The notes beneath the pieces are model-generated. The model searched no databases. It was given only the letters and a program-made list of their open reading frames with translations, and had not been told where the DNA came from. Both the position numbers and the translations under genes were made by a program. This document shows positions 27,049 through 36,960 of a DNA stretch of 64,000 nucleotides, in pieces. Within the stretch, counting starts at the first letter, position 1; each line of letters begins with the position of its first letter. The stretch is from the NCBI GenBank assembly GCA_008508345.1, contig QNGE01001688.1:87063-151062 (forward strand). The letters run 5' to 3'. Source of the DNA: Paragonimus westermani. Its lineage: Eukaryota > Platyhelminthes > Trematoda > Plagiorchiida > Troglotrematidae.

Positions 27049-27237
27049 TTAACTACTGTTATGGGCTGAGTTGTAAACTGCCATAACTATGTATGCGTCA
27101 GAATTCTCCTTGAAGACGCAAATGTCATCAATATAGCGGTTGTAAAATGTAACTTGTTCAACGACTGAAATCAATTGGTTATTCTCCAGGTTTCCCATGA
27201 AAACTTCAGCCAACAGAGAACCTACAGACCAGACCAT
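27049..27237 (-). pseudogene. PLE-2 reverse transcriptase palm fragment
   Basis: A short open frame with GSLLAEVFMGNLE (motif before the catalytic loop) and FYNRYIDDICVF, the catalytic aspartate pair of Penelope-like RTs. In the family consensus the first motif is MGSPLGP-LAD-FM; here MG is read VG and P is lost. The frame stops soon after the catalytic motif, at the junction with the non-PLE segment. Confidence 0.8.
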
Positions 27238-27400
27238 TCCTACTTCATCTCTTTACCGGCATACTGCATTGCTGAACAGAAAATGAACGTTACTAATGAA
27301 CGTTGCGTTCGACATAATCGCATAAATATCAAGTTGTCAATATGAATACTCGCTGCTTTATTCAAAAGTTCTGAAATTTCAATTTTCACACTCATATGTA

Positions 27401-28159
27401 TGCTGGCCCTTGGCCAATTAGCTCTCTTTTGATCACGATTAAAGTTAACAACAGTGAACAGCGAATCAAGTGTGGCATGTTTCGACGATCAAGTTGCTCC
27501 CAAATTCATCGATTCCTCCAAATAATGTAAATGTTTTAGGTTACTTACAGTTACAGAGTAGTATAACCTTTAGCGGACAAATTGCTTTGCCGGAAGTTAA
27601 ACGGCTTACAAGTCCGTTTTCTGACATTCTATGGTAAAATACAAACAATGAATTTAACACTGATATTTAGGGGGGATAAGAATTTTCCGTAACAGAGTAT
27701 GACTATAAGCTAACTTTGTGATGATGGACGTAGTTGCAATGGTGCTGAGCCATTCGGAGCAAAAGTGGTAGTCGACGGCGAATTGAGCGCTCGGAAAATC
27801 AACCTCTGTGTACATGGCTTCGAAATTCACTGCTGCATCCTGGTAGCACTCCAGTTTATACCTTATGAAGTCATGTGATGCAGTACACTGGTTCGAGGCT
27901 ACGCCTAGACTGACCGGAGTCAATAATTATATCACTGGTCCTGAACTTCCTTACGGTCGTCATCTAGCGATATCTTTGTTGCTCACGTTCTCTCCGGTGA
28001 ACGCCTCACTGAAGCTGGAAAGAGTGACCGATAGTGCTAACGGTGTTAATGGCAACGCGACTCGTTTTGATGGGAAACTGTTAAAGCCATATGCAGTATT
28101 CACGGATTTCGCTCAGATGCTATCTGATTTGTTTTAAGAGGTGGTTACTTCCGATAAAT
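27401..28159. other. Gap between PLE-2 and the Gypsy-1 integrase
   Basis: This should hold the C-terminal integrase and 3' LTR of Gypsy-1 if they survive, but neither can be read. Minus-strand 27654-27923 (89 codons) and plus-strand 27865-28137 (90 codons) are open and overlap. Neither resembles a known domain. No copy of the sequence upstream of gag (31720-32050) was found here, so no LTR pair can be claimed. Confidence 0.45.
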
Positions 28160-28720
28160 AATGTCAAGATGGACAAGAGGATCGATACTGTCAAAAGCTT
28201 ATGTACGCTGTCTAAATTCTTGTATGTTCACACTGGCCCTTGTCGCATACAAAAGATTTTGCCAAACGGGAATACTTGATGCACTTTTAACTGTGTACAA
28301 CAATGTTATTGTGGAAGTCTCTTGGTTTGGCATCGGAAAGGCCTCACACCATTTGGTAAAACAGTCGACAATCACAAGAATACATGTTTCTCCTTCTCAC
28401 ATTAACTCTCACACGGTAGTTGGGGCCCACTGCCGCAACCGTTTGAAGCAGGGCCCTGGGAGCTACTGTGCAGGATTTCGCTAGCGCACAGATGTTACCA
28501 TTGGCACAATGCGAACATCATTGTCATGTAGCCTTGGCCATCAAAATGGCCGTCGGACAGCTGCTTCAGTTGTTCGCTTACCTGCATATCCCGCTTCTAA
28601 ACGTGCCCCTCGGACAACCTCAGAATTCTTGCCAGGTGAGAAGATTAGTCTGTATGTTCCTTTGGTTCTACCAAATAAATTCAATACCCCATAGATAACT
28701 CGTAAATTGTTCCATTGTGG
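28160..28720 (-). pseudogene. Gypsy-1 integrase core and preceding zinc-binding linker (degenerate)
   Basis: Upstream on the minus strand, RLIFSPGKNSEVVRG and LEAGYAGKRTTEAAVRRPFW (about 28540-28650) match the H.....GHxG...T...R..FWWP region that precedes integrase. Then GETCILVIVDCFTKWCEAFP (about 28360-28420) matches the first catalytic block, with the core aspartate in IVD. The following T..TI..L and IPVWQ regions are eroded, and the second Asp and Glu of the DDE triad cannot be located. Integrase would insert the cDNA into the genome; this copy cannot. Confidence 0.78.
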
Positions 28721-28820
28721 CCATAGACAGCGCTCTTCGGGAGGATTGCCCTCTATTTGGCGACCAGTCGGTTTTGGGTTTCCATCAAGTTGTCGACGGT
28801 AGATGTTAAAAATGTACGGA

Positions 28821-29405
28821 TCATTCAGTTGATAGTGGGCCCATGTAGCTCCAGCTGGGGATGTAGATAACAGCATTAAAAGCTTCCACAGGGGAGCTGG
28901 ACAAAGCTTCAGCATTCGCGTGACGGCTGCCCGGGCGATAGATACAGCCAAAGTCGTAATCCTGCAAATATTCCAACCAACGTGCTACTTGTCCTCCGGC
29001 TCTCGAAATTTGCGGAGCCGCTGTAATGCTTGATGGTCCGTCCGAACTTTGAAGGTTTTCCCGAGTGAGTAGGGGCGGACGTGTTAAAAAATACACCAAA
29101 ACTAACATTTCACGGCGCGTAGTGCAATAACGCCTTTCTCGCTTATCAAGCAGACGACTTGCATAGGCAATCATTACTTCCCCATTAGCCGACTTCTGGG
29201 ACAGTACAGCACCGATAGCTAAGTCACTGGCGTCAGTGTCCAGTATGCAGGGACCGACAGTTGGCGAGAAATTGGTGGATGCGAGAATGGAAAGGGAGTT
29301 AAGTTTATCGCCAAGAGTGTTGAACGCTGCGTGACATTCAGGAGACCATACGAATTTCTCGCCTCTCTCTATAATTTTCATGCAATCGGGATGCTCTTTC
29401 CGCAA
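28821..29405 (-). pseudogene. Gypsy-1 RNase H domain
   Basis: The longest open frame of Gypsy-1 (194 codons). It begins in the RT thumb/connection (FVWSPECHAAFNTLGDKL), then carries ILDTDASDLAIGAVLSQ with the TDAS catalytic aspartate of Gypsy RNase H, IAYASRLLDKRERRYCTTRR with the E/R-R-Y-T/C-T-R block, and RWLEYLQDYDFGCIYRPGSR with HANAEALS (consensus H.NADALS; D reads E). RNase H removes the RNA strand during cDNA synthesis. The frame is intact but joined to RT only by a frameshift near 29400. Confidence 0.88.
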
Positions 29406-30079
29406 AATACAGAAAAAAATTCCGATAATACGAAGCCAGCCCCATAAAACTGCGTACTTCGCTCACTGATCGTGGTACTGGCCAATCAACAATTTGTTTG
29501 ACTTTTGTGCCATCGGTTTTTAGCCCTGCGGGTGTGATTACTTGGCCTAGGAGTGATACTTCTTGCTTTAAGAGCACGTATTCTGTAGGCTTCAGTTTCA
29601 GGCCCGCCATTTGGAGACGTTCGAGTACATTCCGCGGTCTGGAATTGTGCTCTTCTATTGTGGGGGCTTGAACAATAATGTCATCGAGGTAGATTAAGAA
29701 TGAGCTTGGTACCAAATCTTGCAACACTCTCTGCATTAATCGCTGAAAAGTAGCAGACACGTTAGCTAGGCCGAACGGCAGTGTTTCAAATTCATACAAC
29801 ACGGATGGAATGATAAATGCCGTCTTTTGACGATCTGCGGGGCGGACTTCAAACTGCTAGTGCCCCGAGGCTAGATCAAGCGTGGAGAACCACTTTGCGC
29901 CATGCAAAGCATCGAGTATGATATCTATGTGTGGCAGATGAAGCATTCGGACGTCTGTAGTCAACGCATAACATTAAGCTCTTGTCCTTCTTTTTAACCA
30001 ACACGATGGGGATGCCCAGGGGAGAAGTCAATAGGCGTATAACCCTCTTGTTAAGCATGTCTTCAATCATGGTATTCAA
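29338..30079 (-). pseudogene. Gypsy-1 reverse transcriptase
   Basis: Two open pieces. 29876-30079 has MIEDMLNKRVIRLLTSPLGI, IVLVKKKDKSLMLCVDYRRPN (the VDYR.LN block). The second, 29338-29802, has LPFGLANVSATFQRLMQRVL, FLIYLDDIIVQA with the catalytic YLDD, and SFMGLASYYRNFF. Between them the block with the first catalytic aspartate (TLDLASGH, near 29850) is readable but followed by a stop. The catalytic residues are still legible although the frame is broken at least twice. Confidence 0.9.
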
Positions 30080-30457
30080 TTATGACTTATAGTGGGCAGG
30101 AATTCTACTGGAGGGTTGTCGAAGAGGGTGGTCGTCACGTGTATCAATTTCGTGCTGTAAAAGTCCAGTCCACCTATGTTCCTCGCTAGCGTACTGAAAC
30201 ACGTCCAGGAAGCTGCGTAAAAAGCTTGCCAGCATGAGTCTTTCGGTATGGGGCGAAGCCGCCCTAATTGGTTTGTCTACCCTGGAACAGACGTCAGTCT
30301 TTGTTTCATGTAAGCCCAATGGTTGAATGTTTTTTATTGTGTTGCTAGCCGCATGTCTTATATATTCTAATGTTTTACGTTCGTGACTGAAGAGTGTTAG
30401 CGAAATGTTAACATCTCGCGATGTATGTCCTCTATGGCTATTGGTGAACTGGATCAA
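30080..30457 (-). pseudogene. Gypsy-1 protease-RT linker
   Basis: An open frame of 125 codons between the protease and RT. The end reads RWTGLLQHEIDTRDDHPLRQ PSSRIPAHYKS, matching the I.T....P.RQ..RR.P......V..M segment that leads into Gypsy RT. The rest is a variable linker. A frame change separates it from the RT piece that starts at 30079. Confidence 0.7.
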
Positions 30458-30506
30458 GGGAATTGAGTGTTTAAATTAGTTATGGTTGTATTAAAATCGA
30501 TTCCAG

Positions 30507-30900
30507 TTAATTCATGTTTTCGGAAGCTTCTGGTACGTTTACTGTTCGCGGCTTGCCTTCCACTCGGATATTCTTAGTATTATAACGAAAACAGATTGCC
30601 TGTGAGGATGGGTCGATCTTATCGTAGTACCGTCGTAGGAAATCCATTCCTAGAACCGCGCTCCATGGCAGGTGGCTCCTTACTGCCAACTGATGTCGAG
30701 TGGTTAAATTAGCCAGCTGTACTTTGGTCACAACTTGTGAGCCCGTCTGTAAAGTGGTGCCGTTTTCCGTTAATATTTGATGACAATACTCAGGCCGGAC
30801 TATTTACAATTTAGTTGGGCTGCCACGGCCGAGTTTAAAATAGAACACGAGGCGCCATTTCAATCAAAAAGCAGGTGGCTTCATTGTCTAATCTACAGTT
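30507..30900 (-). pseudogene. Gypsy-1 protease, active site lost
   Basis: The C-terminal half (30507-30731) contains SHLPWSAVLGMDFLRRYYDK, with the LGMDFL block of retroviral-type aspartic proteases. Upstream, LDNEATCFLIEMAPRVL (about 30842-30892) aligns with the strand carrying the catalytic D-T/S-G, but Glu-Met-Ala stands where Asp-Thr-Gly belongs. The two halves lie in different frames with a stop between them. The enzyme that would cut the gag-pol polyprotein is therefore dead. Confidence 0.72.
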
Positions 30901-31000
30901 CACAGTTAGTGGCTTATCTACGTCAGCATCCGCGAGACAGATAACAGAACGTATACATGCACACGACAAAAGTCTCCTACCTCGTGTTACTCGGCTCACT

Positions 31001-31720
31001 GCCAGAGGTGGATTGTGTCCACACTTCTGCGTGCAGGAACCAAACCTCTTACAGTAGATGCAATTACTCGCTGGGGAACGTTGGTGAGGGGAGTTACAAG
31101 CCGCGAAACACGAGTTCTGTTACTGAAGAGGTGTCGAGCATTAAATCCTGCACCGTCTCAAGTGCCCGTGCTTTTTCAGCTGTCTTTAGCAGCGACGACG
31201 CCGGTTCGCGCAGGAATTTTCCAAGTGATTCTTGATTAGATGACCCAAGACAGAAAGGGTCACGAATCTGACAATCTCTTTCAGCCGCAGATGCTTCTGG
31301 AAACGCTCTCAGAGCTAGTTCCCGCAGGTCATGAGGAAACGAATCCACTGATTCCGACGGTTGCTGGCGCCTGACGTGGAACCCTTCGCGATAAACAGGC
31401 ACTAATTCCGTGCGCCCATGCAACCTCAGGTGGTGAATCTGGAGACACACCACAGACAAGAAATTGCTTCACAGCTGCATCACTCAAAAAACTGAGGATA
31501 TAAAAGCTGTGGAGCTTGTAGATCACTGCTGATAAGTAGTCTGCCTTTAAATGCCCAGTCATCGAATTCATCATCGGGATTGTAAAAGGGGGGTTGGCGT
31601 GATGATGGTTAAAACTTGCAGGATCACTCGTTAATTTAGATGGTAGAATCCGTTGATAACGGGAGTGAAGTGAACTCTGACTTCGCACTAATCCCACTAC
31701 TGTCATCAAGTGTAACAAGA
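31001..31720 (-). pseudogene. Gypsy-1 gag with CCHC-like finger
   Basis: Two overlapping open frames make up gag. The first (31329-31718) has the ADYLSAVIYKLHSFYILSFL, LSDAAVKQFL and SPDSPPEVAWAHG region. The second (31094-31459) has QPSESVDSFPHDLRELALRA, ERDCQIRDPFCLGSSNQESL and GKFLREPASSLL, which is the core fold region of invertebrate Gypsy gag. A frameshift lies in their overlap. Downstream, at about 31001-31062, CIYCKRFGSCTQKCGHN fits the short Cys-rich RNA-binding finger of this gag type. Gag would package the element RNA. Confidence 0.82.
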
Positions 31721-32289
31721 AAACAAATGTCTATATACGCCAACGATCACAAGCAGTCCCGGCGCAATTAAAACCAGAGAAAAGACGTAACGAACAATCA
31801 CAACCAGTGTATTGGCGATACAGAGTCTAGGCGGTGATCCGCACAAGGCCAATGGCGACGGAAAATCAAAGTTCCACATATAACGGTTTTCTAATCGTTC
31901 TAGACAAGTAAGCCCGGGGGAAATTAAATATCACGATTCCAAGGACGTTCATGTTGTCTGGAACAGGCCATGTAATACGTACGTAGGCAACCTGAAACAG
32001 ATGACACGGAAGAGAATGTCAGCGGAAATTTCAACTTGCATGCGCAACAGCCACCATATTGTCACATCGTGTTGATTCCGATTTCCCCCAAAACAAGCGA
32101 CTTCAGTGGTTCAGCGATACAGCGATTCGCACACGTGTTGAGGCTGTGACATGAATAACCGGATCCAGTCTGTTCGTTCGTTTCGATGTCCGGCGGTTTT
32201 CTGTTGACCTGAAAGGCGGTCATTGAAAACAGGGTGTAGCACCGGAAAGTACCAAGAATAGAGTAAAATAACAACCTGGAAGAACAGGA
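31721..32289. other. No readable gene between Gypsy-1 gag and LINE-1
   Basis: This is where the 5' LTR and leader of Gypsy-1 and the 3' UTR of LINE-1 should meet. No LTR boundary or primer binding site could be identified. The stretch around 32219-32240 (CATTGAAAACAGGGTGTAGC) recurs with changes near 36145, so it is part of the LINE 3' UTR. Confidence 0.5.
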
Positions 32290-32293
32290 TAAC

Positions 32294-33019
32294 TTAATAA
32301 TCTAACGGTTTATCAAGTAGGTGAGAATCCAACAACACTTTGAGACGGTCATTAGAAGAGCAGCTAACAATCTCTAGTGGATGGTCGTTCCAGCAGTTGA
32401 TAACCCTATAAGAGAACTGTTGTCTTAGGGAGTTCCGAAGTCGGAGCTTATAGAGATTCTTGTCGTGACCTTTTCGATTGTTCTCACTTACTAGGGTGAA
32501 GAATTGTTGCACGAGTCCTGTGCTGAAGAGAAAGTGTGTAAGAATTAGGTCACCACGGACTCTTCAAACCTCAAGTGGTTAAAGATCAAGAATTTCGAGG
32601 CGAGACTCGTAGGAGAGATGGCGTAAGCTAGCGACCATTTCGGTGGCTACTCGCTGGACACGTTCGATGGCGAGTATATCCTCCTTCAACCCGGTGTAGG
32701 CGAATTGATTGGCATACTCGAGCAGTGGTCTTATGCAGACTCCGTAAAGCGTGTGAAAGGCGTGCTTGTCTATCCTGGGGAAGGTTCTTTTTTCATCCCA
32801 ACAGTCATAAAACCCCTTTTGGCGGCCAGCTGGTGATGACAAGAGAAGGACAAACCAGATGGTGGCCAAATCCCTAAGTATTTCTTGAGGTCTACTTTCG
32901 CGATACCTACTACACTTTGTACATCGTGCATCACGAATAGGTTCTTGGAGTCTCCTCAGAGCGACATGTGCGCACACTTGCTGTCGTTTAGATGGAGGTT
33001 CCAGTCGTTTGACCAGCAC
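32294..33019 (-). pseudogene. LINE-1 RT C-terminal region
   Basis: Two open pieces. The first (32579-33019) has LKEDILAIERVQRVATEMVA and HLSYESRLEILDL, which is the L..IQR..T... segment that follows the thumb in Jockey/CR1-type elements. The second (32294-32512) has NNRKGHDKNLYKLRLRNSLR and QQFSYRVINCWNDHPLEIVS, the characteristic F..R....WN.LP..iv end of this LINE type. A frameshift and stop near 32570 separate them. Confidence 0.85.
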
Positions 33020-33069
33020 TTAATACCGTCACAGGTCAGTCTGAAATGTATTGAGGCAACACGCGTCCC

Positions 33070-33904
33070 AGATTTATAAGTCATCAGCATAAAGGAGGGC
33101 AATGCTAGGGATCAGCTCGGGGAGATTATTGAGTTGCATCAGAAACAGCGGTGGACCAAGTATCGATCCTTGAGGGACTCCCACGGAGTCTGGGGATGGA
33201 AACAAAGGGCCTGAACCGGTGTTTACCTTGAAAATCCTGTTGCCAAGAAGGGAAGCAATCCAGAGCAGAACCTCCCTTTGGACCTCATAAGCTTCTAGTT
33301 TATGTACCGGAGGAACGTGTGGGACACGGTCGAAGGCCTTGGCAAAGTCGGAGAAGATAGCATCAGAGATATGACCATTGTCTTTGGCCCCCGTTAGGCT
33401 ATCCATGAAGATTAACATATTGATTATGCATGACCGATCGGGAAGACAGCCAGACTGGGTCGAAGAGAGAAGGTTATTTGAGAAGAAATGCTTAAAGATT
33501 GTGCAGGTTAACAGTCTCTCCATCATCTTGCAGGGGATGCTGGTAAGGTTGATCGTCCGAAAACCAGCAGGAGAGTGACGATCGACTGGTTTAAATATGG
33601 GTGAGACAGTGGCCTCATTCCATGCCTACAGATGAGTGCCTGTCCTAAGTATCTGTTTAAACAGATTAAGGAGAGGCACTGCCAAATCGACGGCCGCTTC
33701 TTTGAGGATCCAAGAATGGATCGCGTCTGGTCCCATGGCACTATGAGGATTAGTCTTGAGCAAGAGATCCTGAACGTCGAACACAGAAAAGTCAGCTGTT
33801 AATAGAGGGTATTGGAATTGTCTCCGTAGGACAATTGGATGCCAGTTTGGCAGATCCACATTGTCGACTGATGAGTAGTATTCTCTGAACACCTCCGCAA
33901 CCAC
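33070..33904 (-). pseudogene. LINE-1 reverse transcriptase core
   Basis: 33626-33904 holds the N-terminal fingers with AMGPDAIHSWILKEAA (consensus GPDgip...LK). 33074-33526 holds the palm: TQSGCLPDRSCIINML, FSDFAKAFDRVPH (motif A with F.DF.KAFD), SVGVPQGSILGPPLFLM (motif B) and LLYADDL (motif C, catalytic). The catalytic residues are present. A stop in the YRPISL region near 33530-33620 and a frameshift right after ADDL disable it. RT copies the element RNA at the nicked target. Confidence 0.9.
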
Positions 33905-34078
33905 TTGGGTGTTGGAGGAGGTTTCCCCGTCGGAAAGCCGCAGAGAAAGCGCTGAGGGCTCAGTTTTTCTCCGGCGACGTATATACTTGGGAAGAAAATT
34001 CCTATTCTCGCGAGCTACCTGTAGGATTTTTGACTGTACCTGATGGATTTGTTGCCGGATTTCCCGCTCGCACCTGTT

Positions 34079-34351
34079 TCATACAGAACGAAAGGCCTCT
34101 GGATCCTCTGGCTTATCCATTAGCCTCTGCTCAGGAAATAGACGGGAACGTACTTCAAGAGGACCACGTGTGTTCCGCGGAAGCGGTGCACGAGAGAACT
34201 TCCATAGTTTTCGGGGAGCAAATGCCTCATCGGCTTCGTGAATGACAGCTTTAAAGGAATGGTGGTTCAAGTTCACTGAGTCGGATGTAAGGCTGAGTGT
34301 GCTTAAAAACGTCCTCAGTGCGTTAAAGTCTGCTTTCTGGAAGTTTCGCAA
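34079..34351 (-). pseudogene. LINE-1 endonuclease-RT linker
   Basis: A 90-codon open frame beginning NFQKADFNALRTFLSTLSLT and with FKAVIHEADEAFAPRKLW, the segment between endonuclease and RT in Jockey/CR1-type elements (K.DW..LR..L......W..F...I...F.P). Related sequence is readable in LINE-3 near 52560-52760. Confidence 0.75.
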
Positions 34352-34378
34352 TGAAGTCTCTGTTACAGCATTTTGAAG

Positions 34379-35075
34379 CTAGCAACAGATGAAGTCAAAA
34401 GTTAGTAGCATGTGGGTACTGTGTCCTAGCGGTAGTTTGATGACCAATCTATCAACCAGGTGAGCCTCGATCGTAACGACCAGATCGAGCAAGGAGGGTG
34501 TCTGTCCTGGACGATGCCTTGTGGGTGGACCGACTTGCCATGTGCAGGCTTTCTCATGGATGAACATTGCCAAGGGTTTCCATAGCCCTCACTCAGAGTC
34601 TTCATGGGAAACCGCTACAGAGTTGAGTTCAGGTGTGTTGAAGTCACCCATAATAATAAGATGGGATAAACGCCGGGTGGACGTGAGCCTGTCCAGGGTG
34701 GCAAGAATGGCCTCGTCGTCGGATGCACTGCACGACGACGAACAGTATATAAGACCGGCAAGAAGCGCGTCACGTCAACAAAGTTGGATTTTGATCCAGA
34801 GCGTTTCACATTTCTCTGGGAAGATAGATTCTCCTACGACAGCTGGCACTAGGAGCTTCTGACTAAGAAAGACGGTAGAACCTCCCATACGTCTTTGAGG
34901 AAGTCCATTCAGTACAAAGAGTAACCAGGGGCATGCAGTTTATTCTCAATGATATCCGCGGGAAAACAGGTCTCAAGTAAAACAAGAATGTGAGGGCTGG
35001 TTTTGTGAACCAGCTCTCTGATTTCTGGTATTTTGTTCGAAAGTCTCAGGCAATTGGTGTACACGCACTAGAGGG
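34379..35075 (-). pseudogene. LINE-1 AP-type endonuclease
   Basis: Read across frames on the minus strand: LRLSNKIPEIRELVHKTSPH, ILVLLETCFPADIIENKLHA with the catalytic glutamate of the ETW/ETC block, GYSLFVLNGLPQRRMGGSTV, IIMGDFNTPELNS with the GDFN block near 34640, TPSLLDLVVT and PLGHSTHMLLTFDF near 34390-34480. In the final block the catalytic S-D-H reads S-T-H. An in-frame TGA sits in the LWIKIQLC region near 34755 and another after SHEDSE near 34590. The domain nicks target DNA in intact copies. Confidence 0.83.
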
Positions 35076-35279
35076 CTACTTCCTTGTTTGGCTGGGTGCA
35101 GAGAGAAAGAGAAGTGCACGAGGCAGAGCTTGGGAAGGTAGCCTCACTAATGAGGGGGCGCGTAACTGGTGGAATGTTTTTGTGAGCCCTCTCGAGAGGT
35201 GGTGGCTGTTTCATCACAACCTGTGTATTTGTGAGCGTTCTTGTGGGAAGGTTAGTCGGCTTCAGTTGGTCCATGGTCC

Positions 35280-36000
35280 ATGGGCTTCAGACCGCTCTTG
35301 CGTTCAGGGCTTCTAGGGTGATTTGCAGTTTTATCCCGCGTGAAAATTTGGGTGGGTTTGTAGAATAGAAAAGAGCTCGGAACGAAATGACACTGATCCA
35401 TCCCAGGAGAGAGTCGCCGGAATGAGACAAATGTGGGCCATTTTGGACGCTAGAGGGACCTCAGCAAACTCACTGGGCTATAAAGCTTAAGGATAAAATA
35501 TGTCATCGGAAGTTTTTTGGTTGGGGGTCTAAGAGAACAGTGGTGGTCCTCAACACCTTTGGGATCTGCTTTTCCGGACCCTTGCATGTCAACAGACGCT
35601 TGACCTACCAAAAACAGGTGAGGGCAGTAGCCACTGATGTAGATGCTTGTGGTGGTCCATCCGAAGACCCTGGTCCTTTTTTGACAGCAGGGATAAGGAC
35701 TTCAACGCTAGCCTGGAGTTTGGGGTCAGCCTTGCTGCATAAACTTGTTCTAGCAAGCCGAGAACGCTTCTGCCGCTCCTGTAGTGAGCGATCTGGCGGG
35801 ACTCCCCTGAGGTTAACGTGGTTTTTTAGTTCTGCCGCTTCTTCCAGTACTTCCCCCGTGATAATCTTTGCAGGTGACGTCACAAGAAATCCCAGTAACT
35901 TCTTGGTTGCTTTAGGGCAAAGTCTGTTAGCGGGAACCATGTTTGAAAACTCTGGAGAGGAAAAGGCGTTTAGCACTGCTCTCACTCCGTTGGTCAAGGC
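35280..36000 (-). pseudogene. LINE-1 ORF1-like region
   Basis: The open piece 35605-35997 (130 codons) is rich in charged residues, with IITGEVLEEAAELKNHVNLR, GVPPDRSLQERQKRSRLART and a Pro/Ser-rich end. A related stretch in the same position relative to the endonuclease occurs in LINE-3 near 54160-54300 (DVRQRQPERL...PLRERV), so it belongs to the element. No esterase or CCHC motif is visible. I assign it by position and recurrence, not by a known domain. Confidence 0.55.
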
Positions 36001-36109
36001 TAGTTCTGGGAACTGCTACAGAGTTAGCAGCGATCCACACATTAACCGATTATTACACTGATTTAAGGCAGGGACTCAGTGTTCCTTTGTGCAGTCGTCC
36101 TTACTTGCT

Positions 36110-36960
36110 CAGTATCACGTGGGGCGTCTTTTGTTTTGAGGGCAACCATTGAAAACGGGATGTAGCGTCACTCTTTGGGATGACAGTGAACACTAAAAAC
36201 GGAATAATTTTACCTGCATAATGAACTTTTGGGTGAATGCGAGTCAAGCAGTGTTTTGGAACGATTACTAGAAGTGCTGCTAACAACTTCATAAAGGAAG
36301 CTGCTTTACAGGTTAAAAAACCCTATGAGAAAAGTGCTGCTGCCTAAGAAAGATCCGAGAAGAAAGCCTAAAAGACTTTCCGTTATGTTGTCGTTGGCCC
36401 TGATCATTCGTTAAGGTGAAGGACTGTTCAACGGAGCCTACTGTGAAGAGCTGTGTGTGAATTTAATCGCCGCGAAGTCGCCGAAATTCAAGTGGATGCA
36501 ACTCAAAAATGTGACGTCGTGACTCGTACGCGACATTTCCTAGGCTCACGACGAGCTTTGTAGCCTCAGGCTGGACACTCTCAACGGCCATTATCTTTCC
36601 TCAGGCCGGTATGCACGACCTAATCAGCACACTCAAGCAGCAGGCCCGTATAAAACATGTAAAGCGTTTGAACCGCCTGCGTTTTTATGCGGGGGAGGCT
36701 TTCTTGTGTGCTTAGGAGGTAGCGGAAACAGCATGGTCAGGTAAAACATTCCAAGTCTTACAATCGCTCAATTAGCAAGGTTCTGTGCCATGTTGAGCTT
36801 CTGGTTTGAGCGAGTATCCCGTTTGTCTATTGGCCATGTAATGCGATCACCCTGGATGTCTCAAAAATCCTCAATTTCCCTCGACGTAATAGTCGCTCTA
36901 CTAGTACCATCGTACCTGTTCATATTACCTTGTGAAGGTAAAGTTACTACGAACGACCGG
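36110..36960 (-). mobile_element. LINE-2, 3' part (older copy of the LINE-1 family)
   Basis: Nucleotide matches to LINE-1 run in the same order: ATTGAAAACGGGATGTAGC near 36149 matches 32222, GCTAACAACTTC near 36280 matches 32371, the GGTGAAGGACTGTTC block near 36415 matches 32495, and GGCTGGACACTCTCAACGGC near 36570 with CACTCAAGCAGCAGGCCC near 36629 matches the 32640-32740 block. Coding potential is nearly erased. The copy breaks off near 36960 and resumes at 38086, so it is split by an insertion. Confidence 0.72.

Larger units (their letters stand above)
25825..27400 (-). mobile_element. Penelope-like element (PLE-2), interrupted
   Basis: Read on the minus strand from about 27400 down, PLE-2 gives a degenerate N-terminal palm ending in NVHFLFSNAVCR (about 27300), the block GSLLAEVFMGNLE, the catalytic RYIDDI (near 27130-27150), then a break of about 400 bp. 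It resumes at about 26640 with DTLVPLNQRRNLIQYL, SALKICIPDTLEAKLDF, NGHPLRFIRRAIQAVELK, ISLLFKGVSSRKLRKSIEAT, and finally the GIY-YIG endonuclease. Frame changes occur at least near 26300 and 26450. It is a different and better kept copy than PLE-1, in opposite orientation. No terminal repeat could be identified. Confidence 0.85.
28160..31720 (-). mobile_element. Ty3/Gypsy retrotransposon (Gypsy-1), all domains present but broken
   Basis: Domain order on the minus strand is gag, CCHC-like finger, protease, RT, RNase H, H2C2-like linker, integrase. That is the Ty3/Gypsy order (integrase after RNase H). It is the only LTR element in the window where the RT catalytic motif is readable. At least six frame changes separate the domains and several stops are present. 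LTRs could not be delimited: the 5' side merges with unreadable sequence up to the LINE end at 32290 and the 3' side fades before 28150. A gag rich in short motifs and the IYCKRFG finger fit invertebrate Gypsy elements, but I do not assign a clade. Confidence 0.88.
32290..36000 (-). mobile_element. Jockey/CR1-type LINE (LINE-1), most complete copy
   Basis: On the minus strand the order is an ORF1-like region (about 36000-35280), apurinic-type endonuclease (about 35075-34379), linker, RT (about 33904-33070) and the C-terminal region ending with LLDKPLDY at 32294. That is the usual order for Jockey/CR1-type non-LTR elements. It is broken into several frames with stops, for instance in the endonuclease. 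The same family occurs at least four more times in the window: 36110-38450, 52434-54420 and 63530-64000, and a related but different one at 55680-56250. It is the reference copy used here to read the others. Confidence 0.87.

Noticed and set aside
34521..34862. 113-codon plus-strand open frame repeated exactly at 63619-63960 on the minus strand
   Set aside because: It is antisense to the LINE endonuclease in both places. The identity comes from the duplicated DNA and is not evidence for a conserved gene.
35540..36061. 173-codon plus-strand open frame
   Set aside because: Antisense to the ORF1-like region of LINE-1, whose counterpart recurs in LINE-3 on the LINE strand. No plus-strand motif.
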